Shown here: positions 62,838-64,000 of the stretch, piece by piece
How the letters are laid out: every line of letters begins with the position of its first letter
Numbering within the stretch: position 1 is the first letter of the stretch
Assembly: GCF_017565645.3 (NCBI RefSeq)
Contig: NZ_CP086136.1
Span: 6,493,501 to 6,557,500 of the forward strand
Length of the DNA stretch: 64,000 nucleotides
Direction: 5' to 3'
Source of the DNA: Bradyrhizobium barranii subsp. barranii
GTDB taxonomy: Bacteria; Pseudomonadota; Alphaproteobacteria; Rhizobiales; Xanthobacteraceae
Position numbers and translations under genes: made by a program
The notes under the pieces: generated by a model
Seen by the model: only the letters and a program-made list of their open reading frames with translations
Databases searched by the model: none
Told to the model about the DNA's origin: nothing

Positions 62838-63791
62838 CTAACCTGCGGCGCTGGATTGCGGGCCAAGATTGGCGCGCTTGTCGACGCGGGCGACGCGCGA
62901 CAGGAGGTAATCGACCTCCGCCTTCGCCGCCGGCGTGATGGTCGCGCCCGGCTTGCGCTGGGCGCTGGAAGAGATGATGCCGCGCTTCTGCAGCACGTGC
63001 TTGCGCACCGCCAGACCTGCGCCTGGCTGCTGCTCGTAGCGGATCAGCGGCAGATGCGCGTCGAACAGATCATGCGCAGCGTCACGCTTGCCCTCCTTCG
63101 AGAGGCGCACGACGTCGATCAGGAGCTCCGGGAAAGCGTAGCCGGTCATGGCGCCGTCGGCGCCGCGCTCCATCTCGAAGTCCAAAAAGAGTCCGCCATT
63201 GCCGCAGAGGATCGAGAGCGGACGGAGCGAGCCGTCCTTCTGGAAGCTGCGCAGCGTCGAGATCTTTTCCAAACCCGGCCAGTCCTCGTGCTTGAGCATC
63301 ACGCAATTCGGATTGTCGGTGACGATCTTGCGGATCACCGCAGGGGTGAAGATCACCGAGAGCGTCAGCGGATAATCCTGCAGCACCCAGGGCACATCGG
63401 GCCCGATCGCCTCGGCCGCCTGCTTATAGTAGCCGACGATCTGGTCGTCGGTACGGAGCGACGGCGGCGGCGCGATCATCACGCCGGCCGCGCCGGCATC
63501 CATCGAGGCCTTCGCCAGCGAGCGCATGGTGGCAAAGCCCGGCGCGGAGACGCCGACGATCACCTGCATCTTCTTGGCGCGCTTGACGAAGCGCACCGCC
63601 ACCTGCTCGGCCTCCGCGGCATCGAGCTTCGGCGCCTCGCCGAGGATGCCCAGCACCGTGACGCCGTCGCAGCCGACCTCCTCGTAGAAATCGGTCAGGC
63701 GGTCGATCGAGCGCTCGTCGATCCGGCCGTCATCGTGGAACGGTGTCGGCGCGATTGCGAAGGTGCCCTTGGCGTCGGCGGTCAGTTTCAT
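62838..63791 (-). CDS. DapA-family lyase/aldolase
   Basis: The 317-residue product from ATG 63791 (KLTADAKGTFAIAPTPFHDD) has the family layout: LGILGEAPKL, a Tyr in LQDYPLTLS, and the Schiff-base Lys in CVMLKHEDWPG. It is longer than DapA, and the C-terminus is unusual. It is probably a catabolic aldolase rather than dihydrodipicolinate synthase. The context is a short operon with the NUDIX gene. Confidence 0.85.
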   Translation of the reverse strand: MKLTADAKGTFAIAPTPFHDDGRIDERSIDRLTDFYEEVGCDGVTVLGILGEAPKLDAAEAEQVAVRFVKRAKKMQVIVGVSAPGFATMRSLAKASMDAGAAGVMIAPPPSLRTDDQIVGYYKQAAEAIGPDVPWVLQDYPLTLSVIFTPAVIRKIVTDNPNCVMLKHEDWPGLEKISTLRSFQKDGSLRPLSILCGNGGLFLDFEMERGADGAMTGYAFPELLIDVVRLSKEGKRDAAHDLFDAHLPLIRYEQQPGAGLAVRKHVLQKRGIISSSAQRKPGATITPAAKAEVDYLLSRVARVDKRANLGPQSSAAG

Positions 63792-63823
63792 TGGGTCTCT
63801 CAATCCTATCGGCTATCGTCTTT

Positions 63824-63851
63824 CCGGGATCGCGACGTCGTCGCGTCCCGG
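63824..63851. terminator. Hairpin downstream of the partial gene at the right edge
   Basis: CCGGGA-T-CGCGAC pairs with GTCGCG-TCCCGG. It lies 14 bp past the stop at 63866 on the minus strand. Confidence 0.5.
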
Positions 63852-63865
63852 AATGACAGTTTTGG

Positions 63866-64000
63866 CTAAAACCGTCGCGCCCCCATCTTGATCTGCTCCT
63901 CGGAGAAGAAGATCTCCTTGGCGTGATCGGCGATATCCTGGGCCTTCCAGCCCGAGTGCGGCGGTTTCCAGCCGTCCATTTCCATCATCCGCATTTCGCG
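63866..64000 (-). CDS. Partial CDS (C-terminal end only)
   Basis: The last 45 codons of a gene that enters from the right edge are present (MEMDGWKPPHSGWKAQDIAD, then FFSEEQIKMGARRF). I do not recognise the family from this fragment. It is upstream of, and in the same direction as, the DapA-like gene, with a hairpin between them. Confidence 0.55.
   Translation of the reverse strand, partial: REMRMMEMDGWKPPHSGWKAQDIADHAKEIFFSEEQIKMGARRF

Overview
The window looks like chromosome of a GC-rich alphaproteobacterium of the order Hyphomicrobiales, most likely Bradyrhizobium or a close relative. This is inferred from protein resemblance (a PccA-type carboxylase, Omp31-type porin, host-attachment protein, moxXY-like regulators, a FixK-type box, and many small secreted proteins typical of the group), not from a database search.

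Positions 1-7013 are the right part of an integrated, prophage-like element. A tyrosine integrase (5512-6867, minus) sits beside the 3' end of tRNA-Leu(GAG). Inside it is an immunity-type region: a repressor gene (1178-1906, plus) lies between a leftward operon (winged-helix protein and a Sak4/AAA_24-like ATPase that runs off the window) and a rightward operon. The rightward operon holds a DUF7768-like protein, a divergent DNA polymerase III sliding clamp and a tightly overlapping set of small unknown genes. The control regions on both sides of the repressor share CCGTTG-type repeats.

From 7.3 to 26.3 kb the content is ordinary core and accessory chromosome: a FliN-like protein, lipB, a small DnaB-like ATPase, a tautomerase divergent from its LysR regulator, a four-gene operon headed by a GbsR/MarR regulator whose start codon lies in a perfect palindrome, two hybrid histidine kinases, acylphosphatase with an oxaloacetate-decarboxylase-type enzyme, the propionyl-CoA carboxylase alpha subunit, and transporters.

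From 26.3 to 31.6 kb is a sugar-acid catabolic cluster (MFS transporter, GntR/FCD regulator, enolase-superfamily dehydratase, gluconate/idonate-type dehydrogenases). The transporter is broken by two frameshifts. The dehydratase has a frameshift and an internal segment that is missing from its expected place and present in inverted orientation about 200 bp downstream. A moxY/moxX-like two-component pair with a DUF3280-like secreted protein follows (31.7-34.8 kb).

From 35.8 to 64 kb are an ArsR/SRPBCC operon with paired operators, a serine hydrolase, a porin, a phosphatase with a Pho-box-like site, a 1-Cys peroxiredoxin with a palindrome inside its promoter, a frameshifted chemoreceptor, a photolyase that seems to need a CTG start, a histone-H1-like protein, several small secreted proteins, tRNA-Arg(TCG), a large PAS histidine kinase, an EamA transporter, a NUDIX hydrolase, a DapA-like aldolase and one partial gene at the right edge.

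No CRISPR array, rRNA or insertion-sequence transposase was seen. The least explained parts are the overlapping small genes of the prophage-like element and the rearranged dehydratase gene.
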